Shown piece by piece: positions 24,120 to 39,200 of a stretch of 64,000 bases of DNA (within the stretch, counting starts at the first letter, position 1; each line of letters begins with the position of its first letter). Below the pieces are notes generated by a model. The model was not told the origin of the DNA and made no database searches. It saw nothing but the letters and a program-made list of their open reading frames with translations. Both the position numbers and the translations under genes were made by a program. The stretch comes from Opisthocomus hoazin (Eukaryota; Chordata; Aves; Opisthocomiformes; Opisthocomidae): positions 22,236,417 through 22,300,416 of the forward strand of contig NC_134415.1 in NCBI RefSeq assembly GCF_030867145.1. The letters are read 5' to 3'.

Positions 24120-24202
24120 ATGTCATCTCTACCAAGGAGGGTGAAATCTGAAGCCAAAGCCCTTACGTCGGAAGATGATGAACTGCCTTCATTTCTAGAT
24201 TT
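24120..24202 (+). CDS. SRBD1: SRBD1 exon 2, start codon, residues 1-28
   Basis: The acceptor (pyrimidine tract then AG at 24118-24119) is followed at once by ATG; the donor GTAAGA begins at 24203. The exon is 83 nt and ends in phase 2. It encodes the start MSSLPRR, as in mammalian SRBD1, then a short Ser/Glu/Asp-rich stretch. No 5' UTR lies in this exon, so the leader must come from upstream exons. Confidence 0.93.
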
Positions 24203-27200
24203 GTAAGATTACTTTTTCCCTTTGAATTTTTTTTGAAAGGTTTATACTAAGCATGAGGGATTGCATAAGAACATCACTCTGTTTCTGAAAGGCTGATTAA
24301 AAAGTTTTAAAGCACGAAACTTCAATTATAAAACACAAATTATCTATGCTGCTCCATGCTCACAATGAGGATAGTATGAAACTGAATTGCCGGTTGTCCA
24401 AACAGAATCAGGTGTGTACACATCCCAGTGACCAGCTTCAGGAAAGCTGGGTAAATCGTTCCAGCCATTAGCTCTGCAACAGCATGAAAGACCTGTGTTT
24501 GTTAAGTCTGCCTACCTTTCTGTTCATTTTTCCCATTTGCTTCCTTTTATGTCAGAAAACACTCACACTGGCGTGTGGTTTTTTTTTTTTTTTTTTTATT
24601 CTTCTCACAAACAATATTGTTCACTCATTTGTGTTTTTCAGGAGCTCTGAATCAGAGGAGGAAGAGGAGGAATGGGAGCCAAAACGCAAAATCGCCAAGA
24701 GACCTCGCTTGCCAAAGAAAAATGAGGCAAAAACTAAAAAAGTTGCAGCTCCACGGTCAGCTGTAGCCAGAAAAAAGGTCAAGGAGGTGGCAGTAAAAGA
24801 GGAAATGGTGAGTATCTGTAAGCAAGAGACAATTAATTACAGTGGTTGGCAAGTAACATGAGCAGAATTTTTTCAACTCTGTCTCACTTGATTGCCTGGG
24901 TCTGATCAGCTCATCTGATTCCACTGTTACTGTGAATATTCAGGATGTTTCATAAATGTGGCTTTCTTATGGGTTTAAATGTCCCAGATCTAAGGGTCCT
25001 CCTTTAACATTTTGGCCAATGATAATGGGACATGGTTTTCCCTGGAGATTTCTTTCAACAGCAGAAATAAATAAATAAACACCTCTGTTCTTCTTTCTGT
25101 AATGAAAACTGAACATTATAATATCTCCGGTTTCTGTGTTGCACCTTTGATGTCTTGTACCTCTTCACCAGCTGGGTACCACAACATAAAGAAGGCCTGT
25201 GCTGGCTGTGCGACCCAGTAAGAATTTCAGTTTTATTATGATGAATAGAAGATGCACTTCTATCAGAAGCTACTTACTTCTGTCAAAGATTAACTTCAGA
25301 GGTCAGATCATGACAGAAGCCAGTCCTTCTGGTTTATACTAATGTTTCTGAGTGTTTTGACATATGTGGCATGTTGAGAAATACATTCTTGGACTCTGAA
25401 GATGATCTCTGGGGAAATTCAGGACATAAGGTGTGGCTTGTCCAAGGTTAAACACTATCTTTGCAGACCAAATCTCAGTTCCAGTTCCCTTGCTGCACCT
25501 AACACCTCATTTAGAAGAGTGCTTACCTGCCCTGCTGTTCCCTGTTTTGTTGAGATGAGTGGAGGCAAGGTCAGTGTCTTCTGAAGGACAGCCCGATTAA
25601 AGTCTTTCCAGGACAAGTTTATGTGATCTTTTAAATTACAGTTCTGCTGGCGATGTTTGTATCTTTTCCTCCACGCAAGGTATGTTTCAGGTTACTTGAT
25701 TTCTGGCTTGGCATTTCCCTGCCAGACAGAGACACCTCTTGAGAAAATGATGTCTGGTATCAGGTTTTCCTAGGTTTTAATTGAAATGTTGAACCAGTTT
25801 GTAACAGTCAATGCTTAATATGGTTTCAATGCCTTGTTGGCAGGATGTATCATTGCCTATTGCTCCTGCAGAAGACAGTAGAATGCCACTTCTAAAACCT
25901 AAGGAAGAAGATGTAGGCACTAAACCAAAAACTTTAAATCAAAAGCCAGAAATGCCCCAAAAAATGGAAATAAATTCATTCCGAGCGAAGAACATAAGGA
26001 GTTTAGAGAGTGATGAAAAACCCTCAACAAGCGTTCCTGTAGTGGGAAATCGAGTGAAACATGAGAAATCTGAGGAGGACTTTGCGTTCGATGAACCACC
26101 TGTTAAAAAGATTAAGTCGACTACGTGTCCTGAAGGAAAGCCAGTTAAAAATCTAGGAGGCAACAAAGTAAAAGAAGAATTTGAAATGAACTGGGATATT
26201 GTACAGGTATGAGATCCTTTCCTTTTCTGAGGTATCAATCAAAGCATTTCCTATAGAATTAGCACTCAGAATCTTAACATACAATTTCAGTCCTCTTGGC
26301 ATCAGTTGGAGTGTCAGAGAGTCATTGTGCTATTAAGTAGTCATTTAGCCTCTGCTTAAATTGTCATAATACATGTATAAATATAAATGCTGGTTGGTGA
26401 CTGTTAAAACTTCAAACTTTAACATTATTCTAATATTTGTGACTTTGGCAGTCCTTAGTACAAAGCTTGCCTGTAACAGTTCGTATGTTTCTTCTGTACC
26501 AGCACGTGCGTTATTTTATGGATATAGTCAGCTGAAACTCTTGTAGGAGGGGGTGCTGAAAGATTTGGGATATCTGAGTGCACAGTTTCAGAATTTAAGA
26601 TTTAGTTAGTATGGATCGTTTCATTGTAGAGACTCATTTGAGAGTGTATATCAATTTACAGTATCATCAAGGAGGAGATTGCATTCTTGGAACAATAGTG
26701 ACATCAAGGGAGATACCATCTTTGTTTTTGTAGGATGTTAACTTTGAAGCCGTTCAGATGATGGCAGGTTTAGGATGGCTCCTGTTCTGGGAGGCTCTGT
26801 ATGGTTGTGGAAGATTTTAATATGAAGAGAATGGCAATAGATTGGGACATCCTATTCAGCATTCTTAGTACTGCTTGCTTAAGAAAGGCGTAAAATTTTG
26901 TTCCTGAGTCTTTAAAATATTCTACGAAATGCAGATGGAGAATTTGATCTCTATGTATTGCTGCTCAGAAAGCAGTGAACATGATTGTGCAGAAGTTGTT
27001 ACATTTTTAGGCTTCAGAATAAAACTTTTGAAAGGCTTTTGTATCAGCCCTCTATGGGAATAACTGTAGCGAACTGTAAACAAACCATGACAGTTAAAAT
27101 GTTACTAAGCTAAGGTACTTCCATAGTGTGTCCTCGATTGGGTATTGATTCACTGTAACTTTATCTTCAGAAAGCCCAATTTGTACAAAACAATCTTTAA

Positions 27201-30200
27201 CTTTGTGAGGCTTGATTGATCTTGAAACCTTTAGTGATATCATGCTAGTTTCCAATTATTACTGGAGTGGAATTTCGATCAGCTCTGAGTTTGTGGTTTT
27301 TGTTTGTTTTGTTTAACCATGAGATATATCAGTGTTGGCTTAAAAAAAAAGAAATGTTCCAAGTCTTCTGAGTTGCCATGTGCAGTTTTTTGTTTTTGAT
27401 TTTCTTTTTTTTGATTGTATGGGGTTTCATTCGGTTCCCAGGAAGCACTCCTTCCTGCATTTTTTTCTGTAGTTACAAGTTTCTGGAAACATTGGTTGCT
27501 GCATGTGTCTTTCTGAAGGACTGGGTGTGGTGGCTGCATGCATCGAAAGCCTGGCGTCCTGGCTTAGAGAGGACAGTAGTCTCTGCGGGCCAGCATAATA
27601 TTCTGGGAGTGGTTTTAAACATTGAGAGGCTGTTTAGAGTAATCCATCACATCTCTTAATTTTTATTTTTTTTTTTTTTTTGTTCTGACAGGCCTTGTCA
27701 GAAATAACAAATGTTGAACCATGGGTATGTGCAAACTTAATTCGTCTCTTTCAAGAAGAAAACACAATTCCTTTTATTGCTCGGTATCGAAAAGAGCTCA
27801 TCAATAATCTGGAGGCCGATGCCTTACGAGAAGTGCAGCAAACATTGGAAGAGCTACGGTAAGTAAATTAATAGGAGGAGGTATCTGGTGGGGAGATAAG
27901 TAACAACTGGCTGCTGCTTCTGTGTCATTTGTTTTGGCACTTCGTATGTTTGTATATATTTATATAACTACAATTATAAAGGAACTTGAGAAGAAGAAAG
28001 TTTAAAACTGAGGTAATTATGCTTGATACCTGTCTGGCTTTTTTCCTACTATAAGTAACAAGAAATCTAGCATTATTAATTGCCAAAGAAAAATGAATTA
28101 ATTTCTCAGCAGTTTACTAAAACTGTAGAGAAAAAACTCCTACTAAAAGAGTACTTTATAGGTTCTGGAGATAGGTAGCCTGATTAGATGTAAGCTGCAC
28201 CCTAAGAAAAAGAATCACCAATGAACCCTTGGCTCCCTGGTTGGCAGCAGCCTCTAGCAAAGAGCACTATTTGAAGTTATAGTGTACCAGGAGGGCAGGC
28301 TAAACTACTCCAGACTGTTGCAGCAAAAAATGATCAGCAAAGCCCACTGCAGCGGTGGATGAGACTGCTGTCGTTCCTGCTTGCTTTTGGGTGGTTGTAT
28401 GTTCATGAGATGGCATGGGAACAGACTTGCCAGCTGTTCTGTCAGCATGGTGTCTTCCTCATTGTACTCCCCGCTATTCCCAAGGAAGAGATTCTTTCCA
28501 AAGAGGGAAGGTGGCCTGACAGAGTTCTTGTTCAGACAAGTGATTTAAATCATAACAAAATATCTTTGCTGCTTGCAGTTGCTCACAGGTATCTTACTGA
28601 AGGTCTAAGAGTTTAAAATCTGGTACCTTGTACTTGGTGCTGCAGAACTATCTTGATATGGGTTACTGCCGTAAGTGCTCATCAACATGGATTTAACTTG
28701 GGGCCTGTTTATTTGGCTTCCAGGGCAGTAAACTTGCAAAAATGTGTATAACAGTAATGACTATCTGTGCTGGGTGATGGTTTTTCTTAAGGCTACCACA
28801 AGATACTTTGATACAGTTTTGAACTAATTGGAGAAAGAGAGTAACAGTTGGAAACTCTTTGGGATTATTGGCCTTGGTTGGTTGAGGATTAGCATGAGAT
28901 ACCATCTTCAGGGGTTTCAGTGAGCTTCAGCAGTGCAGTAAACAAGGTCGTAATCAATAGCCTTCTTAATCTACTGTGAAATCTGACTGTTAATATCAAT
29001 CTCGTGCATTTTTAGTACTGTTGCGAAGAAGACGCATACAATGATACAGAAGTTGAAGAAAGAAGGGAAATTATCTGGGTGCCTTTTATCAGCACTGTTA
29101 AACTGCAGAACTTTGGAGGAATTAGACCACGTGGTCAGTACACTAGTCTTTTTCAGGTCGTCCTTTGTTTAAATGTAATCTTGCGTAACTAAATAGTGCA
29201 TAACGCAAAGTACATAGCATGACTGAAATATTTCCTTGCCTTTTAATAACTGTGTTTTTTGTTTGTTTCAAGTCTGCACCTTATAAAACTGGGAGTAAAG
29301 GCACCAAAGCCCAGAGGGCCAAGCAGCTGGGGTTAGAACCTGCTGCGCTCTCCCTCCTGCAGAATTCTATGGAACTCAATCTCTTTTCTTACGTTAGACC
29401 CAATACCAAAGGTAAGTGCTCAGTTTCTATCAGCAGTGATGTCCTTAATGTCTGAAAATATTTTAAAAGGGGAATTTCTTTAGTTGCTCTGATGTTGCTG
29501 GAGGTTATGCAAGTATTTTAAATTCGATATTTCTTTTAGCAACATGTGGTAAGAGTTTACATTTAATGCCATGGCTCTCCAACCTTTCCTGTCTTTGTAC
29601 TGTAAATAGTAACAATTCTGGTATACAAGAGATGGAAATCTGGAGATGTTATAGTTGACATCTGTATTTACTGGTAGGAGGGAGGGAACTGCACCACACA
29701 CCTGAGACCTCTTCATGGTTCAGCTTGAATTGTTTACTGAAGATTCAATGCTGATTGTGCCAGGGACTTACACTCGTACTCTGTACTGAAGGGAATGTCA
29801 CCTATCGAAGCATATCTAATGAAAAAACTGGCCTTGGTGATTGGGAGTGAGCGGGAGAGTTTTTTGTTACTGAATGACAGTAGGAGCTGGAGAAGATACA
29901 ATCTCTGAAATTTGAGCAGGAACTTTAACGATATGATTGTCACATATAGACTGCAATATTGAGCTTCTTTGTGAATGCAGTTGTGGGTGAATCTGTAGGG
30001 GGCAATCTCTGACAACAAAATACAAAGATTGCTGCAACCTTCTGTATGGTGTTAAAATAGAGACATACTTTAATTCCTCCCTATCCCAACACTTTTTAAA
30101 TTTTAACATAAAGGTACTGAACCTCCTTAGCGAGGCTGACTTTTACTCTTCCCACTTCAGTTGTTATTTCATTTTATTTAAATATTGCTTATAATATGAT

Positions 30201-33200
30201 CCTAACTTTGCATGGAAAATCAGTTACCAGCTATTCTGATTGTTTAATTACTGCATTTTAGCATATGTCATTACTTCATACAGCAGTGTATTGCAACCAC
30301 ATATCTGACTATTCTGGCAGAATCTAAAGAGACACAGATAATATTCATGGTGAAAGTTCAAATAAATTATTTAGGGTGCATTCAGAAAGAAGTGCTATTT
30401 GTTGCAGCATAAACATTTCAGTTTTTGAAAGCCAGTACACCTATTTTCAATGTTGTGCTAAAAATAATGTTGCTTAGGTCTATATAATGCTTTTAATTTG
30501 AAAGGCACATCAGAAGTTACATAAATCTATGAACTGGGTCACTTTAATCAACTTGGGAGTCAGTTTGACATACAGCTTGAGATCAGAGTGAATTTTTTTT
30601 TAAAGGGATGAGCCATTTGCCATACAGAAAAGTTCTCATCAAATCTTAATATTCAGTTCTTTTAAATTCTCGGGTTTTTTTAAACTTATACTAAAAATAA
30701 ACTGAAATAAAAAAACATTAATTCATGTTTCAAAGCCAGATATTGGAAAGTTAAGGAAGCAGGCTCACCAGAAAACTTTGTTCTTCCTTTTAGTTGTATG
30801 CATGGTCAAATATTTCTCTAATTACACAGGCATGTGCTGTTTTTGCAATGGACACAGTAAAATGCCCATGTCAGTGGTGCTTCTGAATGGGAACTTTTCC
30901 GACTCTGCTTTGGCAGGGGGCTTGGACTGGATGAGCCACAGAGGTCCCTTCCAACCCCGAACATTATGTGATTCTGTGATTCTTTAATCCTGACTGGTTT
31001 TGGCCTATTCTATCTCATTCAAATTCTCTACTAGAAGTACAATAATGTTGCCACGTACACTTCAGCTACTTGACTATCTCAATTCATATTCGATATAATG
31101 CATGTGTTATAATTCCCTTAGCTTTGTATTCTGACATGACATTACTTTTACCATGAGAAGCACTAACTCATAGATGTAAGGATCCAAATTCTATAACTTC
31201 TGATCAGCTCAGGCATTTAATAACATATTCTCAGATTTTTTTTTTCTTTGACAGGTAAGTTTAGCTTCTCCTTCTTAAAAAAGGGCAAGATTATTTTTTT
31301 TATGGTGTGTAAACTCTATATCCCAATCAGAAGCAGGGTTCTGGATTCAGTACAAATATTGGTTATTAAAGCTATGCAGTTTTTTAAATGGTGTTAATAA
31401 TGCTCTTTCAAGATATTGGTAGTCCATTGGACAGCAGAGTGAAATGTATTGTGTCCTGAAGGAGACAATTAATGCTGCATCTGCCAATTCTAGGATTCTT
31501 GCTTTTTTCTCTGAAGAATTTGTTACGAACTGTTGCTAGAAAGAGGGTTAGATATATTGACTTGAAATACAAGATGTCAGTTTTATTTCATTTCCTTCTG
31601 GTTCTGGTCCAATTCATCTGCTGTGCTAAGGAGAATACTGTGCCACCTCTTCTGGTTTTTTGAAGTGAGGGATTGTTCTGAGTGTTGGAAAGCTGAATGA
31701 TTCTGTTATCACCTCTCTAGAATACTTTATCTATGGAGACATTTTATAACTTCACTGTTTCAACAGTGTTTTGTGGGAGAGGATGAGGGCACCCTGACCT
31801 CAGAAGTGTTGCTTTGCAAACTCCTGCTACAAACCAGTGGAAATATAAAACTATTACACAGTGAAAAGACAGGATTGCCTGCAAAGGTTTTAAGCAATTT
31901 CCATATCAGTAGCAAAACATGTAGACTTCTGCTGCAATTACTCACTTTAGTGCAACTTCAGATATTATAATTGAATATCCAGTTTTACTGTTGTAAATAA
32001 TTCATTTGCATCATAACTGTCAAGAACTGTTAGTGCCAAAGTAAAAAAATTATTATTTTTCTCATTTTAATGTCATTTTGACTTGTGATATTGCATTGGT
32101 CGCTTTACGTTTGTTAAAAATGCAACAGTTTCAGATGTTTTGGAAAGCAAGCTTAGTTAATAAAAAAATTCTAATGAATTAGGATTCTTCATTTAAATCT
32201 CTGCAAATCAGTCGGATATCTTGCATCAGTTTTCTTTCAGCTTGTATATATTTTCTTAGTGCTTGTGCAGTTGTGTAAAGCAATTTTTCATATTAGTTTT
32301 TTTATAATGATTAACTGTTTTTTCTTCTAAGGACTTTCAACTATCCAGGAAGTAGAGGCTGGGGTCCAGCATATTTTAGCTGACATCTTTGCTAAAGATA
32401 AAGACACACTGGATTTTATCAGGAAATTGTAAGTTTGACTCCTTCTTTCTAAAATTCTCTGGTTACATGGTAAGATTCATGATACATTCAGTGGTACTGT
32501 GGGATTGACTTAGGCCCATTCCTTCCCTTGTACTGGAGATACGTTCATTAGCCTTTCTGCCCATCTGGCTGTCAGTGGAGGAGAGATCTACTGTGAGCGT
32601 GGCATGACTCTGACTCCCAAAGACTGAGAAATTCCCTGTGGCTCGGTTCCATATAGAGCTCTTCCGCTTGCGGTTAGTAATCTATAAGGGAAAGCTTTCT
32701 CTCCTTACACTTCCTTTAAGCTGTAACTATTTGGAGGTGCATCTGCTTAAGCTATTGCTCCAGTATTTACTGCTTGACACCACTCAGTATAATTAGCGTG
32801 CAGTGATGGTTGTTTTTGGCATTGATGGTCAATATGGCAAATATGACTGTTTTACAGCAGGAGTTACTGATCCTTTGACTGTGTTAGCTGAAATTAAATT
32901 TTCTAACATTACGTGATTTCAAGGTTGTCATGTTCAGGGGGTTGGTGTAACAGAGTGATAGTTGCTTGTTATTTTTTTGTTTTCCTCTGCTGTGTACACT
33001 CTGGTAAAGAGAACAGGGTTATCAAAGAACAGGTGCCACCTTAAGAGCATGCAGAGTTGGTTTAAATCAGCTCAGGGCTGTTTAGTTGACCATTGTTTGC
33101 TGTTGCTAGAGTACAACAATGTGATAATTTCAGTGGAGGGTGTTTTTTTTTTTTGTAAAGGATGTGGTGTCACTACCAGACTATCACTCTCATGCTTTTG

Positions 33201-36200
33201 ACCACTAGAAGCTCCTTAACTGGATACGCAGTGCTCTACAGATGTATCCCGTTGATCTCAAGTGTGTTGTATGCATAATAATCATGAGGAGCGTTCAGGA
33301 AGCTATCTATTTGGGATCCCTGTTACTCCTAAAAATAATAAAAACTTTTATGCGTGTTAAGTGCTCAAAGCAAGAAATTAATTCTGAGGCTGGGTAGATT
33401 CAAGAGAGATTTTGCATTTGTAGAAAACGGATAACTACTATAACTTTTTTTGCAACTTCCCAAAATTTGTTGTGTGAAGTTGAACCAATAGCTGACCAAA
33501 CTGAAGTGCAGATGGTAGCTTTTGAGTATCCATTCCATTCAGGAGAAGGGCTGTGCTCAGCTTTTTCTTAGGTCTGCTTAAATTTCTTCTCTTGGTATGT
33601 TCCAGTCAGTATACGTTATGTCAGTCTCGGCATTAAGATATGGAATACAGTTCTGCAGGTAATTAGAGTTAACATAACTTGTAATTGGGCAGACTCCAAA
33701 TTTCGTTTTTATTAATATAAGCACTGATGACTTGTAACAAGCTTCATGCTAAAACACATTATTAACATTTGTTTCTTTTATGCAGATGTCAGCAAAGGTA
33801 CATTTGTATCCAGTCAGCCTTGGCAAAAGTGTCATCCAAAAGTGGAAATGAAAAAGATATCGATAAATTCCAACTGTACCATGAGTTTTCTTGTAGTATA
33901 AAGAACATTCAGCATCATCAGGTACACCTACAAATTTGTATTTTTTTTTTCTTAGAATTTTAACTGTAGCTAAGGTGGCTTTGCTTTTGAATTTTGTTGC
34001 TTAAAACTGATTCTAAAGATACTTGGTTTTGATTTTCAGTTATCAAAGGTAATAGAGACTTTCAAATTATTGAAATACAGGACTAAGCTATTGAGCAAAG
34101 GACTGCTTATTCAGTATGCCCATTGTCTAATCAATTCTCATTAAATATTTACAATGGTTTATGTATTAGAGATTTCAATACTGGTGTGATTTATTTTCAG
34201 TGTGTGTCATGCCCTCCCTCCCTTCCCCCCGTGACAAGTGCATAGCCAGTGTTATCAGGAGGAGGATAAAGGCTAAGTGATAATTTGTGGTCTGTAGGAG
34301 TGAGACTGGGGTAGTAGTGGCATAGTAGTGGAATCTGCTTGGTTGGAGTGTGAGTATTTGAAGCAAACTTCAGTAAACTTTTGCTTTGTTTCTTTTGGAA
34401 GTTTGCTGCAGCACTGAGTTAGAGGGCTCTGAGCCATGTGACACTAAATCTGTTTGGTGAAACTGGTGAGAAGTGTCAGGGAAGGATCCAGAAAAATGGA
34501 ATTGAAGGCAACCTACAAAAGCAGCTCAGGGGAACATCCCATGCACTACCCCAAAAACAAGTTTGTTTTATAAGCCATCAGTATTCCCTTCTTCAAAGCG
34601 TCTTTGGTTATCCTAAGGCTCAAGCCTAGACCTATGTGACTAGAAAAAGAAACGAGGGACAAAGCAAACTTACTAGCTGATGAGAAGCTGATGACTTGAT
34701 AGCTAGGCTGCCCCTGTTACGGAAGTTCAAAGGCTGAAGTGTGATGCACTCAATGCAGCTGTCAAGACCTTTGTGCTGATTCATAATTAATCACCAAGTG
34801 AATTGTCTCTTGTTTTGGTCCCAGTTACCTAGCTTTAAAAAAAAACACAACAAAAACCAATCAAAAAAACAGACAAAAAAGACTATCTTAGCTGTTTCAA
34901 ACCAGAAATATCCCTTTACTTTAGAAGGTTGACTTATTCTACAGCAGAACGCTTTTGCTTTTATATCTATGATATGATCTTATTTTTTCTCTGCTTGCTG
35001 TTTTAAATCAGTGCGATGTTTTGAATTAATAAAGGATTTTCTTGGATGTCTTGAAATGAGTTTATAATAAAAAGTGTTTTACAACACCTATGGGCTAATT
35101 TTGAACCTTCTCTTCCCCCCCCCCCCCCCATATGTATGATGTTAGGTGAAAGACTGAAAGACTAAATTACAAGTGATTTTAGTAGACAGATCTTTTGTAG
35201 GTGTTTGAAGAGGTACCTGTAATTGTTCTCTTTGTAGTAAGTATGAACACTTACTGTATTTAGATCAGTAATTATTTGGTGAAAACCTGCTTCTAGATGG
35301 TCTGGAAAAGTAAATAGAGCAATCTAAGACTGCTGTGGTGACATATCACAAAGACTTGTGGATATGTCAGGGTATTAAGAGTTGTGCTGTGTGGATTTTT
35401 TTTTTTTGTTTGGGTGCTGTACTGTAGAATGAATACTCTGGCTGTCAAAGACTGTTGAGTTTTTCCTGCACTGAGATTGGTAGATACTGAGATATGTAAC
35501 GTGTATTGGGTGTACAAATGTTTCCTGGGATGATGGTATGATTAACTACTTGTCCAAGGCTTCCTTTTTTTTTGTTTTAAATAAGGAGAACTGTTGCTCA
35601 GCTAGATCCAGGGCTAGAAACCAGATTTACCAAGCCTGGTCAGCACTCTGACCGTGCGGCTGCACTGTTTCTTATCCAGGATATATCCTTAGTTTGTCTG
35701 TTTGATATTAAGATTAACTCAATCTGTTTTGGCTTATTTCTCCTTGTGTCTGTCACTAACGTTCATGCCTCTTTCTTTTCCTGTTGTGGCTCTCCAGTGA
35801 AGTAACCACTGTTCTTGCAGCAGGTAGTCCTGTAATCATGGGATCTTTTTGCACTCTTATGTGTTGTCTTTCATCTCTGTATTACTGATATTGCCTATTC
35901 TAACACATTGAATATTTCTCTGTTATGAATCTTAAAAATCTGAGTTGTTTGTGCTTCATTGAGGTTTCAAGTCCCAAGGTATGTCAGGGCCCTTTTCTAC
36001 TAGCTGAGGAAAAAAAAAAAAATCTGTTCTTTGATCGTCTCCGACGTGCGATTTGCAGAGTTCCCTGTTTTGTAAAAATACTAAAACTTCTCAGTTCTGT
36101 TAATTTTTTTTGTTCTTTTTTTTCCAGTTCCTTTCTTTGTCTCCCATGTGTGTTTTGATGACCAAGTCAGGAAAGAAAAAGTGTTTTCTTTATCTGCCAT

Positions 36201-39200
36201 TTCTTCCTTAAGGTTAACCCCTAGTAGTGTACTTTTGACAGTCTTTCTCATAGCCTTCAATTTCTTTATTACCCGACCTTACTACCCTACTGATGCAGAT
36301 GACTTTTTTTTTTTTCTCTTTTATGTTATTGCATTATAACGGTCCTTTTTAAGACTAAAAGTCTTCAGTTTCTCCTTCACCTAAGACTTTGAAGAAATAC
36401 TTTTCTGCTTTCAAAAAGCTGGTTAAAAATGTGATCTTGAATGTGCTTTGGGAGAGGTATAGATGTGAAGAAATTCTCTGGTTTGGTTCAGGCTTTTGAA
36501 AAGAAGTTTATACCCAAAAAAGATACAGGGAAGCCTGAAACTCAAAGATTCATAAAAATTTACTAATCCCCCAGGACTGCAGGTTAAATAACTGCGTTTG
36601 AAGAACACTTGCAAAATTCACTGTTTTGAAGACTTTCTCTGCTGCTTTGGTGGCTGTGCACAGACGAGTGTTCTCAATGTGCTTAGCTAGAGGCAAAAGT
36701 AGAAGCTAGCTTCAAATCACCTCTTCGTAGAGTTGCAAATAAAGGATTCCATAAAATACTGCACTGAAACTGGTCCCTGACTGAGTGGGGAAGTGCTAGT
36801 AATCTTAAAGGTCTGTGTACAACCCTAAATCTGCTCTAGCTTACATGTAAGTAAAGGGGCTGGGCAGTAGGCTAGCATGTTGGCTATAAGAGAATAAGCT
36901 GCGTCTTTATGACCAAAGCATTTATAGCCATGGTCGTGCCTTGCAGCATGTATTGCAGTGAGGTAAACTGGTGTGCAGCTTGGTTCTGCGGTTCTGTAGC
37001 TGTTGTGGCACGCGCTAGAGTTCTGGGTTGCTTTGCGCACTGTTGTCATTTGATGTGTTGAGACATGCCATGAAATAATCAGGACTGGAGTGGAGTCGGG
37101 TTGTTTAACTGGAAAAGTTAAAATATTGACCCTGAAATAGGTTAAAAAAACCTTTCTTGTTTGAAAAGCCTGACTCCAGATTTTGACACGGTCAGATACC
37201 TGTAGGTGTTTCCAGCTGGAACATTTTGCTGTCGGGAGGTTCAGCCACAGTTCCTTCCTTTGGCAGCAAGGAGAACCGGACTGGACTGTTAGGGTGGTAG
37301 TTGGGTAGCTGTACTAACACTGTCATAACTAAGGAAAAACAAATCTTTCAAGAGTTTGTTTGAATTTTTGACTAATTGTAAACAGTTCAGTTTGTGTATG
37401 CCTTGGGGTTGCTTTCCTCTGTTTGGAGATGACTGAATTAGTGGGAGGAAAAGAATTCATGAATAAATGTAATGTTTGAGGCAAGTGCTCTATTTTCAGT
37501 CTCATACTTAAAAAGGAATTGGAAATTAAAGTCATTGGCAAAATATACAAAACTTATGCAGTGAGTCTAAGTAAATCTACAACATAGAGCTGTGCAAAAT
37601 GAAGGATGTTGTGTTTTTCTGATAAACAGAATAAAGTTTGATATATCTTATGGCTAGATCAAATTATTGTTCTTGCTTTCTTAGAAAAATGTATGTTGAT
37701 TTTATTAACCCTTCCCCTCGATCTGTTCCAGTCTTTCATAAAAACAGTCTTTTTCCAGAACTGAAAGATTGCTTTATGTCCAGAATAGCCAAATTTTAAC
37801 CTGTTACTTAAAAAAATCCAAAACAGCCTTTATTATATTAGAAGGAGAAATTGACTAATTAATTTCTTAACTGAGCATTTCTTGGAAGATAATTCTTCTC
37901 TGAATGCATGTCACTTAAAACAGGATAGACGGATTGGTGAAGAATAAAAATGTAAATAATATTAGTGACTGCAGTACAGCTGGTTTAAGTTCAGGTGACT
38001 GACACATTCTGCAGACAGAGTGCCAGGAAACAAAATGCGATGCAAATATTGACCCCGCTAACAGCATGCTGAATGATGACATTATAATTCTAGCAGCTAC
38101 GTTCTCTGTTGTGAGCATCATTTTGATTTCATTTTAGCTTGACATTTAACTTTCTCTCTTTTTTTAAAAGTAAAATCAGAATAAACGTGAAAGCATTTGA
38201 TTTGTTAAAATGTGTCTTTCTAATCTCTACGTGAAATCATTTGCTTTGGCAGTCAAGGTACCAGATGCTATAATATTTCACATGCAATCTTTATTATTAG
38301 CTTTGTTGTTCAATGATATGTCAGGCCTGGTATGTCACAGGAGCAGTAAGGCTGAGGAATATAAATTGGTACTATGTCCTGGAGTCATTTTAAACCATTG
38401 TATTTAACATATGTGACATGTCTGAGTTAGCTAGTGATTGAATTAAAGTTCATGATTGACACAGAATGCTCTGTTGTGACAGTGCTCAGGGCCTGCTACA
38501 TACAGCAACATGTGTAGTCATACAGGAATGTCAACTTCTAGCAGATTTTCTTTTTTTTTGCACTTTAAAGTGTTTTAGAAGCAGAAATGAAATCTAAAAA
38601 CGTGTGGTTTTTATTTGTAGCTGCTTCTAACTATTACTCTGTTTCTAAAATCCCTTGGCCAGTGAGTTTTCATAATATTATAAGGCCCACTTCATTTCGT
38701 TCAACATTCAACGTCTTCATAGCGAGACTGGACTAGTAGATACCCACCAGGATTCTCCAGGATCCACCACCTGTGTTGTGATCCTGGTTTTAAATGTAGA
38801 CCCACAGGCTTCCATTTGAAATCGAACTCTGTATGCAGATAGCATGTGTGCAACTGGATTTACCTTTAGATCGTGAATATGCAGTTGTGTACATGAGACA
38901 ATGCCAGAAATACGTGCATATGTTTTAAGGCTGGAGTGTTAATATTAACATAAAGAGTGTATCTACAATATTTTCTGCTGTTTATGAACTAGGCATGAAT
39001 AACTCTAAATTCATCCTCTTTCAAATTAAGCTGATTACCTTTGTGTCACAACTTGTGATTCATAATTAATTTTTAATTTGTATTGATCTTGGGAAGAAAA
39101 ATTAAGCCTGAAGCATAGGACTGACTTTTTCCCTTTCTGATCTCCAGTAATGATTGGAATCACTTTTCAGTTAATTTCTTGAGTTTTAATTTGGGTTATT

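Noticed and set aside
24484..24861. 125-codon ORF starting in intron 2 and covering exon 3
   Set aside because: Only 24642-24807 is coding; the front is the poly-T intron tract read as Phe and the back is intron 3.
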